Origin: an uncultured Lachnospiraceae bacterium | Lineage (GTDB): Bacteria > Bacillota > Clostridia > Lachnospirales > Lachnospiraceae | Length of the DNA: 64,000 nt | Assembly (NCBI GenBank): GCA_910579505.1 | Contig: CAJTTZ010000001.1 | Location: 310,001 to 374,000 of the forward strand | Direction: 5' to 3' | In this document: in pieces, positions 1 through 8,094 of the stretch | Position numbering within the stretch: the first letter of the stretch is position 1 | Layout: every line of letters begins with the position of its first letter | Position numbers and translations under genes: made by a program | The notes under the pieces: generated by a model | Databases searched by the model: none | Seen by the model: only the letters and a program-made list of their open reading frames with translations | Told to the model about the DNA's origin: nothing

Positions 1-960
1 CGCCTCCACCGCGCTGTCCATGGTGTCCGCAAGCAGGATATAGCCATAATTGTCCAGCGATTTTTTGATGATATCCGCCCGGGACAGCTCCTGCAAAAAG
101 CCTTCGATCTGCTTTTCCACCTCTTTTGCCACGCCCTCGTCTGTGGTGATCAGTATCGCGCTCGCCAGTTCGTCATGCTCTGCCTGTGAGAGCAGATCCG
201 CAGCCACATAGCGGGGATTTGCGGTCCCATCCGCGATCACAAGGATCTCACTCGGTCCCGCGATGGAGTCAATGCTGACATAGCCGAAACATGCCTTTTT
301 CGCCAGCGCCACAAAAATATTGCCGGGTCCCGTGATCTTGTCCACTTTCGGAATGCTTTCCGTACCGAAAGCCATCGCCGCAATCGCCTGTGCGCCGCCT
401 ACCTTATAGATTTCGTCTACACCGGCAATCTTGGCGGCAACCAGTGTGCCGGGATTGACCCTGCCGTCCGCGCCGGCGGGAGTCGTCATAATGATACGTT
501 CCACGCCCGCAACCTTGGCGGGAATGACATTCATTAAAACGCTGCTTGGATAAGCTGCCTTGCCGCCCGGTACATAAACCCCGGAAACGGCGATGGGCAG
601 AATCCGCTGTCCCAGAAGGGAACCGTCCGGCCTGGTGTCAATCCAGCTGTTTCGAAGCTGTTTTTGATGAAATGCGCGGATATTTGCCGCCGATTTTTCC
701 ATCACGGTGACAAAATCGGCGTCCGCTTCCGCACAGGCTTTCTCAATCTCCGCCTCCGTCACACGGATATTGTCCGCGGTGCAGTTCCATTTATCAAATT
801 GACTCGTATAGTCAAAGATTGCCTTATCGCCTTTTTCACGGACATTTGCTATGATATCCGCCACTACGGACTCATACTGCCCGTAATTGTTGGGACTCCT
901 CTTTAAAAGGCTGTCGAGAAGATCCCTCTGTGAATCCTTGGTCAATCGAACTGTTTTCAT
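1..960 (-). CDS. hisD: Histidinol dehydrogenase, C-terminus outside window
   Basis: HisD oxidises L-histidinol to L-histidine in two NAD-dependent steps, the last part of histidine synthesis in the cytosol. The reading frame is open from an ATG at 960 to the window edge and gives about 320 of the usual 430 residues. Family signatures are visible in order: VPGGKAAYPSSVLMN (about residue 130), GGAQAIAAMAFGTE, DKITGPGNIFVALAKK, DSIAGPSEIL and QAEHD near residue 260, which carries the zinc-binding Gln and His. The HxE catalytic region of the C-terminal part lies beyond base 1. It starts 17 bases after the stop of the SIMPL gene, so it is probably in the same transcript as hisZ and hisG. Confidence 0.96.
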   Translation of the reverse strand, partial: MKTVRLTKDSQRDLLDSLLKRSPNNYGQYESVVADIIANVREKGDKAIFDYTSQFDKWNCTADNIRVTEAEIEKACAEADADFVTVMEKSAANIRAFHQKQLRNSWIDTRPDGSLLGQRILPIAVSGVYVPGGKAAYPSSVLMNVIPAKVAGVERIIMTTPAGADGRVNPGTLVAAKIAGVDEIYKVGGAQAIAAMAFGTESIPKVDKITGPGNIFVALAKKACFGYVSIDSIAGPSEILVIADGTANPRYVAADLLSQAEHDELASAILITTDEGVAKEVEKQIEGFLQELSRADIIKKSLDNYGYILLADTMDSAVEA

Positions 961-977
961 AATTTTGTGTTTCTCCC

Positions 978-1727
978 TCAGTTTACAATGCTGTAGTTTA
1001 AGCGAACCGTGATGGACGCCGTCTTTTTCCTTGAACTGGTGTCAAAGTAGCCGCCGTAGCTGTATTCCGTATTACTGTTCTGCGCGGTAATCTGGAACAC
1101 GCCAAGATTTGCGTTCAAGAGCTCTCCTACGTTTGCGCCGGTTCCCTGCGCCATCAGGTCAATCCTGTTTTTCGCATTCTCCGTCGCCTCCTTGATCAGG
1201 TCAAGCTTTAATTCATCCAGCTTGGTATAGTAATACTCCGGCTCCTCGGAGGCAAACTGCACGCCCGACTCGATCAGCCCGGAGATATCCCGGGAAATGC
1301 TCTCGATCTTATCAATGTCCGTGGAAGTGATCGACACATTCTGGTAAAGGTCGTAACCGTCGATATAATCCCGTATCCGATCACCGTTCTCATTGTACTC
1401 GGACTCCCAGCGGGCGTTAATGGTAACGGAACTGAATACCATCTCCTCCTCCTTCACGCCGCTGTCCACCAGATATTTACGGACAAGCTCCGCGTCCTTT
1501 TTTATGGAACGGTACGCATCCTGCGTGGTGGCTCCCTGCCCGGAAAAACTGCCCCGCCAGACGATTAAGTCCGCCTCAAAGTCGCAGTTGGCGGAGCCGG
1601 TGGCCGACAGCCCCTCGCTGCCGGATGTTTTCTTGTAGTTTACAATATTTTGAGAAAAAATGGTGACGCATGCGATGGCGCACGCCCCTGCGATCAATGC
1701 GATAATAATCCCCTTAAATTCTTTCAT
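978..1727 (-). CDS. SIMPL (DUF541) domain protein with N-terminal membrane anchor
   Basis: A 249-residue protein with one hydrophobic segment (about residues 5-25) and then an extracytoplasmic domain that begins SATGSANCDFEADLIVWRGSFSG, the typical opening of the SIMPL/DUF541 family, whose function is poorly known. I place the start at the ATG at 1727 because AGAAAGGGG sits six bases upstream. An in-frame ATG at 1763 would add twelve residues but its only ribosome-like bases touch the start codon. It lies inside the histidine operon, between hisG and hisD, although nothing in it suggests a role in histidine synthesis. The family call is good; the function is not known. Confidence 0.85.
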   Translation of the reverse strand: MKEFKGIIIALIAGACAIACVTIFSQNIVNYKKTSGSEGLSATGSANCDFEADLIVWRGSFSGQGATTQDAYRSIKKDAELVRKYLVDSGVKEEEMVFSSVTINARWESEYNENGDRIRDYIDGYDLYQNVSITSTDIDKIESISRDISGLIESGVQFASEEPEYYYTKLDELKLDLIKEATENAKNRIDLMAQGTGANVGELLNANLGVFQITAQNSNTEYSYGGYFDTSSRKKTASITVRLNYSIVN

Positions 1728-1813
1728 GTCAAACCCCTTTCTGTCATTCTCCATTGTTGTCATCCTTCCGAAGATAAATTTATGGTGCCTTTAAAAAACC
1801 CGCTCAAACATGC

Positions 1814-1846
1814 ATCCGGCCGGTGCAAATCTGCACCAACCCGGAT
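1814..1846 (-). repeat. Two-tier hairpin between hisG and the SIMPL gene
   Basis: Outer arms ATCCGG and CCGGAT enclose inner arms GGTGCA and TGCACC with a four-base loop. No T-run follows directly on the minus strand; a TTTTTT tract comes about 17 bases later. It could slow or partly stop transcription, or protect the upstream hisG message, but it is not a clean terminator. Confidence 0.4.
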
Positions 1847-1866
1847 TTAATACTGTCCGACACAGG

Positions 1867-2517
1867 TTACAGATGGCTCTTCAGATCCGCGATTAGCTTC
1901 TTGATCCGCTCCGGCTCCATCTGCATACTGACCTGATTCACAATCATTCTCGCGGACAGCGGGCAGATTTCCTCCAGCACTTCCAGCCCGTTTTCCTTAA
2001 GCGTGGACCCGGTCTCCACAATATCCACAATCACGTCGGCAAGCTTTACAATCGGTCCCAATTCTACGGAGCCGTTCAGCTTGATGATATCCACGGTCTG
2101 GTGCTTTTTATTGTAAAAATAATCTTTGGCGATATTGGGATATTTGCTTGCCACCCGTATCATCTCATGGTGTTTTAAAAGTTCTTTCGCGCTCTTTGGA
2201 CCGCAGACACACATCCGGCATTTGCCGTACCCAAGGTCTAGCACCTCGTACACTCTCCTGTTTTCCTCTAAGATCGTATCCTTGCCGACCACGCCGATAT
2301 CAGCCGCCCCATATTCCACATAGGTAGGCACATCCGGCCCCTTCGACAGGAAAAATTTCAGTTTCAGCTCCTCGTTCACAAAAATCAGCTTGCGGGAATC
2401 CTTATCCTTCATCTCCTCGCAGGTGATGCCGACTTTTTCCAGAAGTTCCATTGTTTTATTGGCGAGACGCCCTTTCCCAAGGGCGAATGTCAGATATCTT
2501 TCCTCACTCATTTTCAA
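1867..2517 (-). CDS. hisG: ATP phosphoribosyltransferase, short form (HisG-S)
   Basis: Catalytic subunit of the first step of histidine synthesis, joining ATP and PRPP to give phosphoribosyl-ATP. At 214-216 residues it is the short form, which lacks the C-terminal regulatory domain and needs HisZ; hisZ is the gene directly upstream. Visible signatures are ALGKGRL at the N-terminus, EYGAADIGVVGKDT near residue 70 and the PRPP loop DVIVDIVETGSTL near residue 163. The longest frame starts with TTG at 2517, preceded by a GAGAG stretch at five bases; an ATG at 2511 is the alternative and changes only two residues. Confidence 0.96.
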   Translation of the reverse strand: MKMSEERYLTFALGKGRLANKTMELLEKVGITCEEMKDKDSRKLIFVNEELKLKFFLSKGPDVPTYVEYGAADIGVVGKDTILEENRRVYEVLDLGYGKCRMCVCGPKSAKELLKHHEMIRVASKYPNIAKDYFYNKKHQTVDIIKLNGSVELGPIVKLADVIVDIVETGSTLKENGLEVLEEICPLSARMIVNQVSMQMEPERIKKLIADLKSHL

Positions 2518-2546
2518 GTACGCTCTCTTTTCTCTTAACTTTAAAA

Positions 2547-3665
2547 TTACTTCTCACTCTGGGGAAGTAACTCCACTTTCTTCCCGGACGACCGCATATG
2601 CTTAGCCTCCATCAGCTTTTCCTTAAAAGTTTCTTCCGTATAATAGAGTTTCACAGGCTCCTCTATTCCCGAAATGATCACGTTCTGCCGTCCCATGGCG
2701 GCAAGAAGGTCGTCTACCACAATCACAAAGCCGATGGCGGCGGCTTCTTTGCCGAATCGTCCGAGCAGGCTGTCGTAACGCCCGCCTTTCACAATCGCGT
2801 CGCCCACGCCGTAGGTGTAGCCCTTGAAAATGATGCCCGTATAGTAATTATACTTGCTGAGCATCCCAAGGTCAAAGGAAACATACTTTTCCACCCCGTA
2901 ATCGACAAGCGTCTGATAAACCTTCTCAAGCCGCTCGATGGCGTGCCTCGACCGCTTGTTGAAGACCGCCTTTTTCGCATCTTCCAGAATGGAGACCGTC
3001 CCGAACAGGTCGCCCACTTTAAGGAGCAGTTCCTTATCCTTTTTATGTACGCCGACGCGGTCGAGCAGTTCTTCCGCGCCGAAATAGTTTTTGCCGGAAA
3101 TAAACTCCCGAAGCTCCAGCTCCGTCTCCTCGTCAAGCCCCGCCTCCGCGCAGATGCCTTTGAAATATTCCAGATTGCCGATGCTCAGCTGGAAATCGGA
3201 CAGCCCTGCGTGATAGAGCGCCTCTATCGTCATGGCGATCATCTCCGCGTCCGCCTGCACGGAGGGATCACCGATCAACTCCGCCCCCATCTGGGTTACT
3301 TCCTTAAGCTTGCCCTGCAGCTGCGAGGTGTTGGTAAAGGTGTTTCCCTGATAGCAGAATCGGATCGGCACGTCCTCGTCCATAAAATACTTGGCGGCGC
3401 ACCTTGCGATGGACGGCGTAAAGTCCGGGCGCAGGACAAGCGTGTTTCCCTCCTTGTCAAAGAACTTATAAAGCTCTCTGGACGGCGTCGTCCCCACTTC
3501 CTTGGAAAATACGTCGAAAAATTCAAAGGTCGGGGTCTGGATGTCCCGGTAGCCGTAGCCCGTGATCTTTTCATGCAGAAGACGCTCCACCACCGTCTTC
3601 TTCGCCTTCTCCTCCCCGTAAATATCCCGCACGCCCTCCGGCGTATGTACTAACTTTTTACTCAT
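2547..3665 (-). CDS. hisZ: ATP phosphoribosyltransferase regulatory subunit HisZ
   Basis: HisZ is a paralogue of histidyl-tRNA synthetase that cannot charge tRNA and instead forms a hetero-octamer with short HisG and passes on histidine feedback. The 372-residue protein shows the class II synthetase fold: motif-2-like RPDFTPSIARCAAKYF near residue 80, the histidine-site stretch YYTGIIFKGY, and GGRYDSLLGRFG near residue 292. It stops before the anticodon-binding domain of a true HisRS. A GAGGG ribosome site lies four bases before the ATG. As the first gene after the promoter at 3779-3807, it opens the operon hisZ-hisG-SIMPL-hisD. Confidence 0.95.
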   Translation of the reverse strand: MSKKLVHTPEGVRDIYGEEKAKKTVVERLLHEKITGYGYRDIQTPTFEFFDVFSKEVGTTPSRELYKFFDKEGNTLVLRPDFTPSIARCAAKYFMDEDVPIRFCYQGNTFTNTSQLQGKLKEVTQMGAELIGDPSVQADAEMIAMTIEALYHAGLSDFQLSIGNLEYFKGICAEAGLDEETELELREFISGKNYFGAEELLDRVGVHKKDKELLLKVGDLFGTVSILEDAKKAVFNKRSRHAIERLEKVYQTLVDYGVEKYVSFDLGMLSKYNYYTGIIFKGYTYGVGDAIVKGGRYDSLLGRFGKEAAAIGFVIVVDDLLAAMGRQNVIISGIEEPVKLYYTEETFKEKLMEAKHMRSSGKKVELLPQSEK

Positions 3666-3721
3666 ATGTCCCTCGTTTCCTGCCGATATTTTGCCGTCCT
3701 AATCTTTCGATACAGGCGCAT

Positions 3722-3763
3722 CACTTTACTGATTTAAAGTGCTAATTCGCTAATTCATTAGCA
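3722..3763 (-). promoter_or_regulatory. Two inverted repeats in the hisZ leader
   Basis: Repeat one (3722-3741) has arms CACTTTA and TAAAGTG around six bases. Repeat two (3740-3763) has arms TGCTAAT and ATTAGCA around ten bases and contains a third ATTAGC-type half-site, so the half-sites recur every eight bases. Both lie just downstream of the -10 box, where a repressor or an attenuator would act. No T-box sequence is visible. The eight-base periodicity resembles TrpR-family operators, but that link is inference. Confidence 0.5.
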
Positions 3764-3778
3764 AGCCAAACTCATTAC

Positions 3779-3807
3779 ACTATACGCTGTTTTCTGCAGT
3801 TTGTCAA
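3779..3807 (-). promoter_or_regulatory. Sigma-A promoter of the his operon
   Basis: On the minus strand TTGACA (3802-3807) is followed after exactly 17 bases by TATAGT (3779-3784). This is a perfect -35 with a one-mismatch -10, about 110 bases before the hisZ start, leaving a leader that contains the inverted repeats described at 3722-3763. Confidence 0.85.
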
Positions 3808-3845
3808 TCAGTAAATCTCTTACCGTTTATCTCCATGTTTTTACC

Positions 3846-4196
3846 TTATTCCGGCCACTCGTCGCCCTCGCATCTGCAAATGAAGTCAAAATGCATACTG
3901 TCAAAATGGTCATACGGATAGTCCTCTCCATCTTGACTTAACACCAGCCCGTCGCAGTCCATCCTCTCATTGATATAGGCGAGGGTATCGTGAATGCCGC
4001 CTATTCTTGCACTTTGAATCATGCCCGCCACGACCTCTTTTTGTTCCGGCGTCAAAGAACCGAGAAGCTGGTTGACTTCCCTGTTGTCCTCGGTCTGCGG
4101 ATAGCCGGTTCCACTGATCCACGCTGCTTCCACAGCGTCCTTCCTCTCAGCCAGTCCGTCTATAAACGCTTTGTATTGTTCCAAACCCTTACTCAT
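3846..4196 (-). CDS. Small acidic conserved protein of unknown function
   Basis: A 116-residue soluble protein with no signal peptide or membrane segment. It opens MSKGLEQYKAFIDGLAERK and has a middle stretch GGIHDTLAYINERMDCDGLVLSQDGEDYPYD that looks conserved and probably folds as helix-strand. The C-terminus is acidic with a Cys-x-Cys pair-like FICRCEGDEW. A GGAGG site lies about seven bases before the ATG at 4196. The sequence recalls a small DUF family seen in Clostridia, but I cannot name it with certainty. It lies between recU (upstream) and the his promoter and may share the recU transcript. Confidence 0.75.
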   Translation of the reverse strand: MSKGLEQYKAFIDGLAERKDAVEAAWISGTGYPQTEDNREVNQLLGSLTPEQKEVVAGMIQSARIGGIHDTLAYINERMDCDGLVLSQDGEDYPYDHFDSMHFDFICRCEGDEWPE

Positions 4197-4246
4197 ATCC
4201 CGTTTCCTCCCTGTGACTCAAAATCCGCGGATGAGCATGCTCATCA

Positions 4247-4783
4247 CTATTCTATCCGATCCTCCAGATCCTTCTGGATCATATCCAGATACGGCACGAG
4301 AATCCCGTGTTTTTTCGGCAGCACATATTCCGGGTTTAGCTCGTCAAAGCGGAAACTCTTGCGTCCGCCCTCCTTCGCCCGGTCCCAGAAATAGCGCAGC
4401 ATTTCATAGGGCAGATAATAAAAGAGATCCTTGTGGGAATAATAAATTAGAAAGAACGCGATCCCTTTCTGCTTCTCGAACTGTCCCATAAATTCCACCT
4501 GATGCTCATGGATATTCTGAAGCGCGAAGGTGTCAGCCGCGCATTCCTTGGCATCAAAGCAGACGGGAATCCCCTGCACCGCGCCGATGTAGTCCACCGT
4601 GCTCTTCTGGTCAAAGTAGGCGAGCGTGATATGGCGGCTGTCCTTGTCGATATTGATCGGGGTGATGGGCGTGGGCACCTTCTGGATCAGCGCAAGCCCG
4701 TTTTCCAGATATTTTTCATTTGTACGGTTGATCAGATCCTCCAAAGTGGAGCCGCGCAGCCCGCGGGAGTTCCATGTCGCCAT
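4247..4783 (-). CDS. recU: Holliday junction resolvase RecU
   Basis: RecU cuts four-way DNA junctions in recombination repair and chromosome segregation of Firmicutes. The 178-residue protein starts WNSRGLRGSTLEDLINRTNEKY, the family hallmark, and has the nuclease core STVDYIGAVQGIPVCFDAKEC near residues 80-100, where the Asp and the FDAKE acidic-lysine pair would bind metal. The later FFLIYY and PYEMLRYFW stretches also fit. GAGG stands six bases before the ATG. In Bacillus recU is next to a penicillin-binding protein gene; here it follows an unknown gene and a pseudouridine synthase. Confidence 0.95.
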   Translation of the reverse strand: MATWNSRGLRGSTLEDLINRTNEKYLENGLALIQKVPTPITPINIDKDSRHITLAYFDQKSTVDYIGAVQGIPVCFDAKECAADTFALQNIHEHQVEFMGQFEKQKGIAFFLIYYSHKDLFYYLPYEMLRYFWDRAKEGGRKSFRFDELNPEYVLPKKHGILVPYLDMIQKDLEDRIE

Positions 4784-4867
4784 CGCAATCCTCGCTTCAA
4801 AGTACTTCGCATATTATTATACTCCCGCAGCAGAAATTTAGCAAGAACAAATGTTCTGATTTTGGCT

Positions 4868-5332
4868 TTAAAGAAAGCACCTGTCTTCCCCAAACCAATC
4901 CCTGCGTTCGCAGATTAATTCATGCAGCTTTTCCAGCTTCTCAGTGAGCTGTTTCTCTTTTGAACAGAAATCTGTATTATCCCCATAATCTACGAATCGA
5001 CTCCATTCTTCCACATGTTCTTTGACGTCCGCATAGAGATATTCACAAAACTGAAGCATGCTTGTGTGGGAGTATTCAGTCATTATATCTTTGGAAGTCA
5101 GGGGTGCCCGTTCATCATCTTCACAAATAATATGACAGTTCCAATAGCTTACCAGACACAAAAACCGGTCTGGCTCCAAAAAGCCCTTCACACAAAACGG
5201 CATCATTGTCTCAAGCCCATGTATCGCCTGGTCAATCCACGCAAAAGCGATATCATCCAAATAGCTGAGACCATATACAGAAGTATGATCCAGTTGAAAG
5301 TTACTCCAACCATTTACAGGTTTTGTAAGCAA
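4868..5332 (-). CDS. Unrecognised 154-residue protein with TTG start
   Basis: I do not recognise this protein. The start codon is TTG, but an ideal GGGAGG lies eight bases before it, directly after the stop of the rluA-type gene, so translation here is credible. The protein is rich in Trp, Cys and Asp, has the stretch WIDQAIHGLETMMPFCVKGFLEPDRFLCLVSYWNC in the first half (residues about 32-66) and a charged, probably helical C-terminal part. There is no signal peptide or clear membrane helix. Its DNA is visibly more A+T rich than the genes on both sides, which may point to acquisition. Size and composition would suit an immunity-type or other accessory protein, but that is only a guess. Confidence 0.7.
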   Translation of the reverse strand: MLTKPVNGWSNFQLDHTSVYGLSYLDDIAFAWIDQAIHGLETMMPFCVKGFLEPDRFLCLVSYWNCHIICEDDERAPLTSKDIMTEYSHTSMLQFCEYLYADVKEHVEEWSRFVDYGDNTDFCSKEKQLTEKLEKLHELICERRDWFGEDRCFL

Positions 5333-5351
5333 AGCCGTTTACCTCCCTCTC

Positions 5352-6383
5352 TTAGACCAAACGCGAAACGCGTTCAAAAATTTCCGGCACTTCACAGATA
5401 AAGACACGTCCGCTTAAATCTGCAAAGGGTTCGTCAAGCGTCGGAAAAATCACTTTATAGGCATGTAAAAGCTGTGACTTTATCCCGGACTGCCGGCGGT
5501 ATTTCTCATTCCATGCCCTGTCCCCGTACTTGTAATCCCCCAGAAGAGGATGACCGATGCCCGCCAGATGCGCCCGGATCTGATGGGGCTTTCCCGTGAT
5601 CAGCTCCACTTCAAGAAGCGTCTTATCCTCCTCTATTCTGAGGGGTTTATACCTTGTCTGAATCAACCGTCCGTCCCAGTCGGGAACGGTTTTCTCTGAC
5701 CGTATCATCACCCTGTTTTTCTTCTCATCCTTGACCAGATACCCCTCGATCAGCCGCTCTTTTGTAATATGCCCTTTTACATAAAGCTGATAATATTTAT
5801 GAAGGGTTCGGTCCTTTAAAAGCGCGCCAAGAAGCTGTGCCCCCTGAAGGGTTTTGGCGCAGAGCACCATGCCGCTCGTATTGCGGTCAAGCCGGTTACA
5901 GACGGAAGGTTTATAAAAGGAAAGATCTGTCTCAGACAGCTCCCCTTTTTCAAGAAGGCAGCCGACCAGCCACTCGTTCAGGGAAATATCCGTTTTTTCT
6001 GCTTTCTGCGACAGGACGCCCGCTGGCTTATCCACAATTAGGATATGGTCGTTTTCATAGATAACCCGAATATCGGAGAGCGTCCTGTATGCCTGCTGAT
6101 AGATTGCCGTATCGGATGCCCCACCTGTTTTTTTGTCAAGACAGGCTTGATTCTCCGATGCCCCTCCCATAAACTTGTCGAGAGTTTCTGGCGCGAAGAA
6201 AATTTTCACACAGTCACCCACGGCAGTCTTCTCGCTGCCATCCGCTTTCCTGTCATTCAGGGTAATATTCTTTTTCCTGAGCATTTTATGGAGAAAAGCG
6301 CTGCCCGCGTTTGGCAGAATCCGATGCAGATACTTGTCAAAGCGCTGCCCAGCCTCTTTCTGTGTAATGGTTGTCTGATACAT
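5352..6383 (-). CDS. RluA-family RNA pseudouridine synthase
   Basis: Converts specific uridines in structured RNA (probably 23S rRNA) to pseudouridine. The 343-residue protein has an N-terminal S4-like RNA-binding domain (residues about 12-60, QRFDKYLHRILPNAGSAFL...) and the catalytic domain with the family motif NRLDRNTSG near residue 165, whose Asp is the nucleophile, and later GKPHQIRAHLAGIGHPLLGD. An insertion of about 30 residues separates the S4 domain from the catalytic domain. GCGAGG lies four bases before the ATG. Which uridine it modifies cannot be told from sequence; RluC/RluD-type is likely. Confidence 0.92.
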   Translation of the reverse strand: MYQTTITQKEAGQRFDKYLHRILPNAGSAFLHKMLRKKNITLNDRKADGSEKTAVGDCVKIFFAPETLDKFMGGASENQACLDKKTGGASDTAIYQQAYRTLSDIRVIYENDHILIVDKPAGVLSQKAEKTDISLNEWLVGCLLEKGELSETDLSFYKPSVCNRLDRNTSGMVLCAKTLQGAQLLGALLKDRTLHKYYQLYVKGHITKERLIEGYLVKDEKKNRVMIRSEKTVPDWDGRLIQTRYKPLRIEEDKTLLEVELITGKPHQIRAHLAGIGHPLLGDYKYGDRAWNEKYRRQSGIKSQLLHAYKVIFPTLDEPFADLSGRVFICEVPEIFERVSRLV

Positions 6384-6464
6384 GATACCTCGCCTGCTTT
6401 TTCACATGCCGCGGCATTTTAAGCTGCAGCCTTCAATCACCGCATATGAAAAGAAAACCTGCCG

Positions 6465-7040
6465 CTAGATGGAAATAGCATACAAGAGATTGATAATTCC
6501 ATCCCGGTCCCGGTGATCTTCCGCCTGCATTTCTATCAACCGACTTAGTCGGTCAATATACTTATCCTCCTGAGAAAAGATATTAACCGTCACATTCTTT
6601 ATCCCCTCCTGCATAAGCATCTGCCCGAGGTGCTTTTCCACCTCCCGGCAGTTGCAGGCAGGACTTTCTGTCATACCGCAGAGCATACCGCCCTTCAATG
6701 CCATATGGCTTATGGGGTAATTCTTCTGGTAGGAAGTAAAATACATATCGTAAAAGACAGTCAGCACATGATCCTCATAAGAAACCAGCTTGTCATGCAG
6801 CGCATCGCTGCATCCCTCTGCCCTCAGAAAAAGAATGAAGTTCACTGCGCTCTTACAGGCGGGCAGACAGCCTAATATGGCAACGATGGTGAGCAGGTTT
6901 TTATTGCTGCCTGTGGTCAGTACACCGAGAGCGTAAAGACCGCCGGAAATCAGAAAGAAAATCAGGGTGCGGAGTGCTGTATATTTTTTTCGATTTTTCA
7001 GATAGCCGAATGCGCCTTTTGGCACAAGTATTTTTTTCAT
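6465..7040 (-). CDS. Membrane-associated protein of unknown function
   Basis: A 191-residue protein with two adjacent membrane segments near the N-terminus (about residues 23-42 and 48-70, containing TLIFFLISGGLYALGV and LLTIVAILGCLPAC) followed by a cytoplasmic domain of about 115 residues. That domain has a Cys-rich spot ESPACNCREVEKHL and the stretch KNVTVNIFSQEDKYIDRLSRL. I do not recognise the family. The ribosome site before the ATG at 7040 is weak. It lies 33 bases after the end of the dehydrogenase gene at 7074, so the two may be cotranscribed. Confidence 0.75.
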   Translation of the reverse strand: MKKILVPKGAFGYLKNRKKYTALRTLIFFLISGGLYALGVLTTGSNKNLLTIVAILGCLPACKSAVNFILFLRAEGCSDALHDKLVSYEDHVLTVFYDMYFTSYQKNYPISHMALKGGMLCGMTESPACNCREVEKHLGQMLMQEGIKNVTVNIFSQEDKYIDRLSRLIEMQAEDHRDRDGIINLLYAISI

Positions 7041-7073
7041 CGTATTTATCCATTCCTTATCATTGAGTATCCA

Positions 7074-7865
7074 TTATTTTTTTCGCCCGCCGATGGCAGC
7101 GGGATCCGCCGGCGGACGGAAACATTTGAGGAGAATATTCTGTACGCTCTGGGTTGACAGGTACAGAAGCTTAATGGGAAGGCCGCAGAGAGAAACGCTT
7201 TTTCCGATTCTGCAGTCATCGAGCGCTTTTTGCACCACACAGGAAGTTTTTACCATGGTAAACTTTTTAAACGGGTTCATTTTGGAGACATCCCCGTAAG
7301 CGCTGGCAAGAAAAGGCGTGTTGACAGGCCCGGGACAGACGGCTGTAACCGTGATACCCTTCGCTTTAAGCTCCTGCTCCAGCGCCCGGCTCAGGGAATA
7401 CACGTAGGCCTTTGAAGCCGCGTAGACCGCAAACGCCGCCTGGGGAACAAAGGCTGCCCCCGACGAAACCTGTATGAGCTTGCTGCCTTTACGCATATAA
7501 GGAAGGCACAGCATAGTCATGCGGGTCAGGGCAACAATGTTCAGCTGTATCGTGGACTCTATCTCCTCCCTGCTCTGTCTGGCAAAAGGCCGATGGACCC
7601 CGACTCCCGCGCAGTTTACCAGCACTGTGATTTTCGGATTTTGGATGGCCAGTACTTCCTCAAACTGTTTTAATGCGGTCTCATCCGTCAGATCAATGGA
7701 TATGACACGCGTTTTAATCCTCATGGACGCCGCAAGCTGCTCCATGGGCGCCTTGGTTCTGGCAAGAAACCATATCTCATCAGTTCTGCCAAGACAGCCG
7801 TCCAGCTGTCTTGCAAATTCCATCCCCATGCCGGAGGATGCGCCTGTTATAATGGCAATATTCAT
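7074..7865 (-). CDS. Short-chain dehydrogenase/reductase (SDR)
   Basis: A classical NAD(P)-dependent SDR of 263 residues. The cofactor loop TGASSGMG is at residues 7-14, the structural VNCAGVG motif near 82-88, the catalytic Ser in VSSGAAF near 135, and the YxxxK pair in YAASKAYV near 150. CPGPVNTPF follows, as usual. The substrate cannot be told; proteins of this shape are often acyl or sterol-like ketone reductases. The start is set at 7865 because GGGAG is eight bases upstream; an ATG at 7880 has no ribosome site. Confidence 0.9.
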   Translation of the reverse strand: MNIAIITGASSGMGMEFARQLDGCLGRTDEIWFLARTKAPMEQLAASMRIKTRVISIDLTDETALKQFEEVLAIQNPKITVLVNCAGVGVHRPFARQSREEIESTIQLNIVALTRMTMLCLPYMRKGSKLIQVSSGAAFVPQAAFAVYAASKAYVYSLSRALEQELKAKGITVTAVCPGPVNTPFLASAYGDVSKMNPFKKFTMVKTSCVVQKALDDCRIGKSVSLCGLPIKLLYLSTQSVQNILLKCFRPPADPAAIGGRKK

Positions 7866-8057
7866 ATACAGCTCTCCCATTTTACTTTTGATTGCATATT
7901 GGGCCGATACCCGGCTTATGTTTTAGTGTACCACTTTTGTCTGTCACCCGTAAACAATTACTTTTTGACGGTAAAGTAAAGCACCACAGAGAAAAAAACT
8001 TTATTATTTATTCACAAAAGATGTATTTAAAACCTATTATTTTTAGTAAAAGTGTTG

Positions 8058-8063
8058 TATAAT
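8058..8063 (+). promoter_or_regulatory. Likely -10 box of the glgCD promoter
   Basis: A perfect TATAAT stands 31 bases before the glgC start, in a very A+T-rich stretch. The bases at the matching -35 position (8035-8040, TATTAT) are poor, so the promoter may be weak or activator-dependent. The 229 bases between the divergent dehydrogenase start (7865) and glgC hold no other gene. Confidence 0.5.
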
Positions 8064-8094
8064 TTTGGTAGATTGTAAAAAGGAGGAAAGCAAT

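Noticed and set aside
2598..3653. Open plus-strand frame of 351 codons opposite hisZ
   Set aside because: It is the antisense shadow of a well-conserved hisZ, has no ribosome site and no recognisable protein features.
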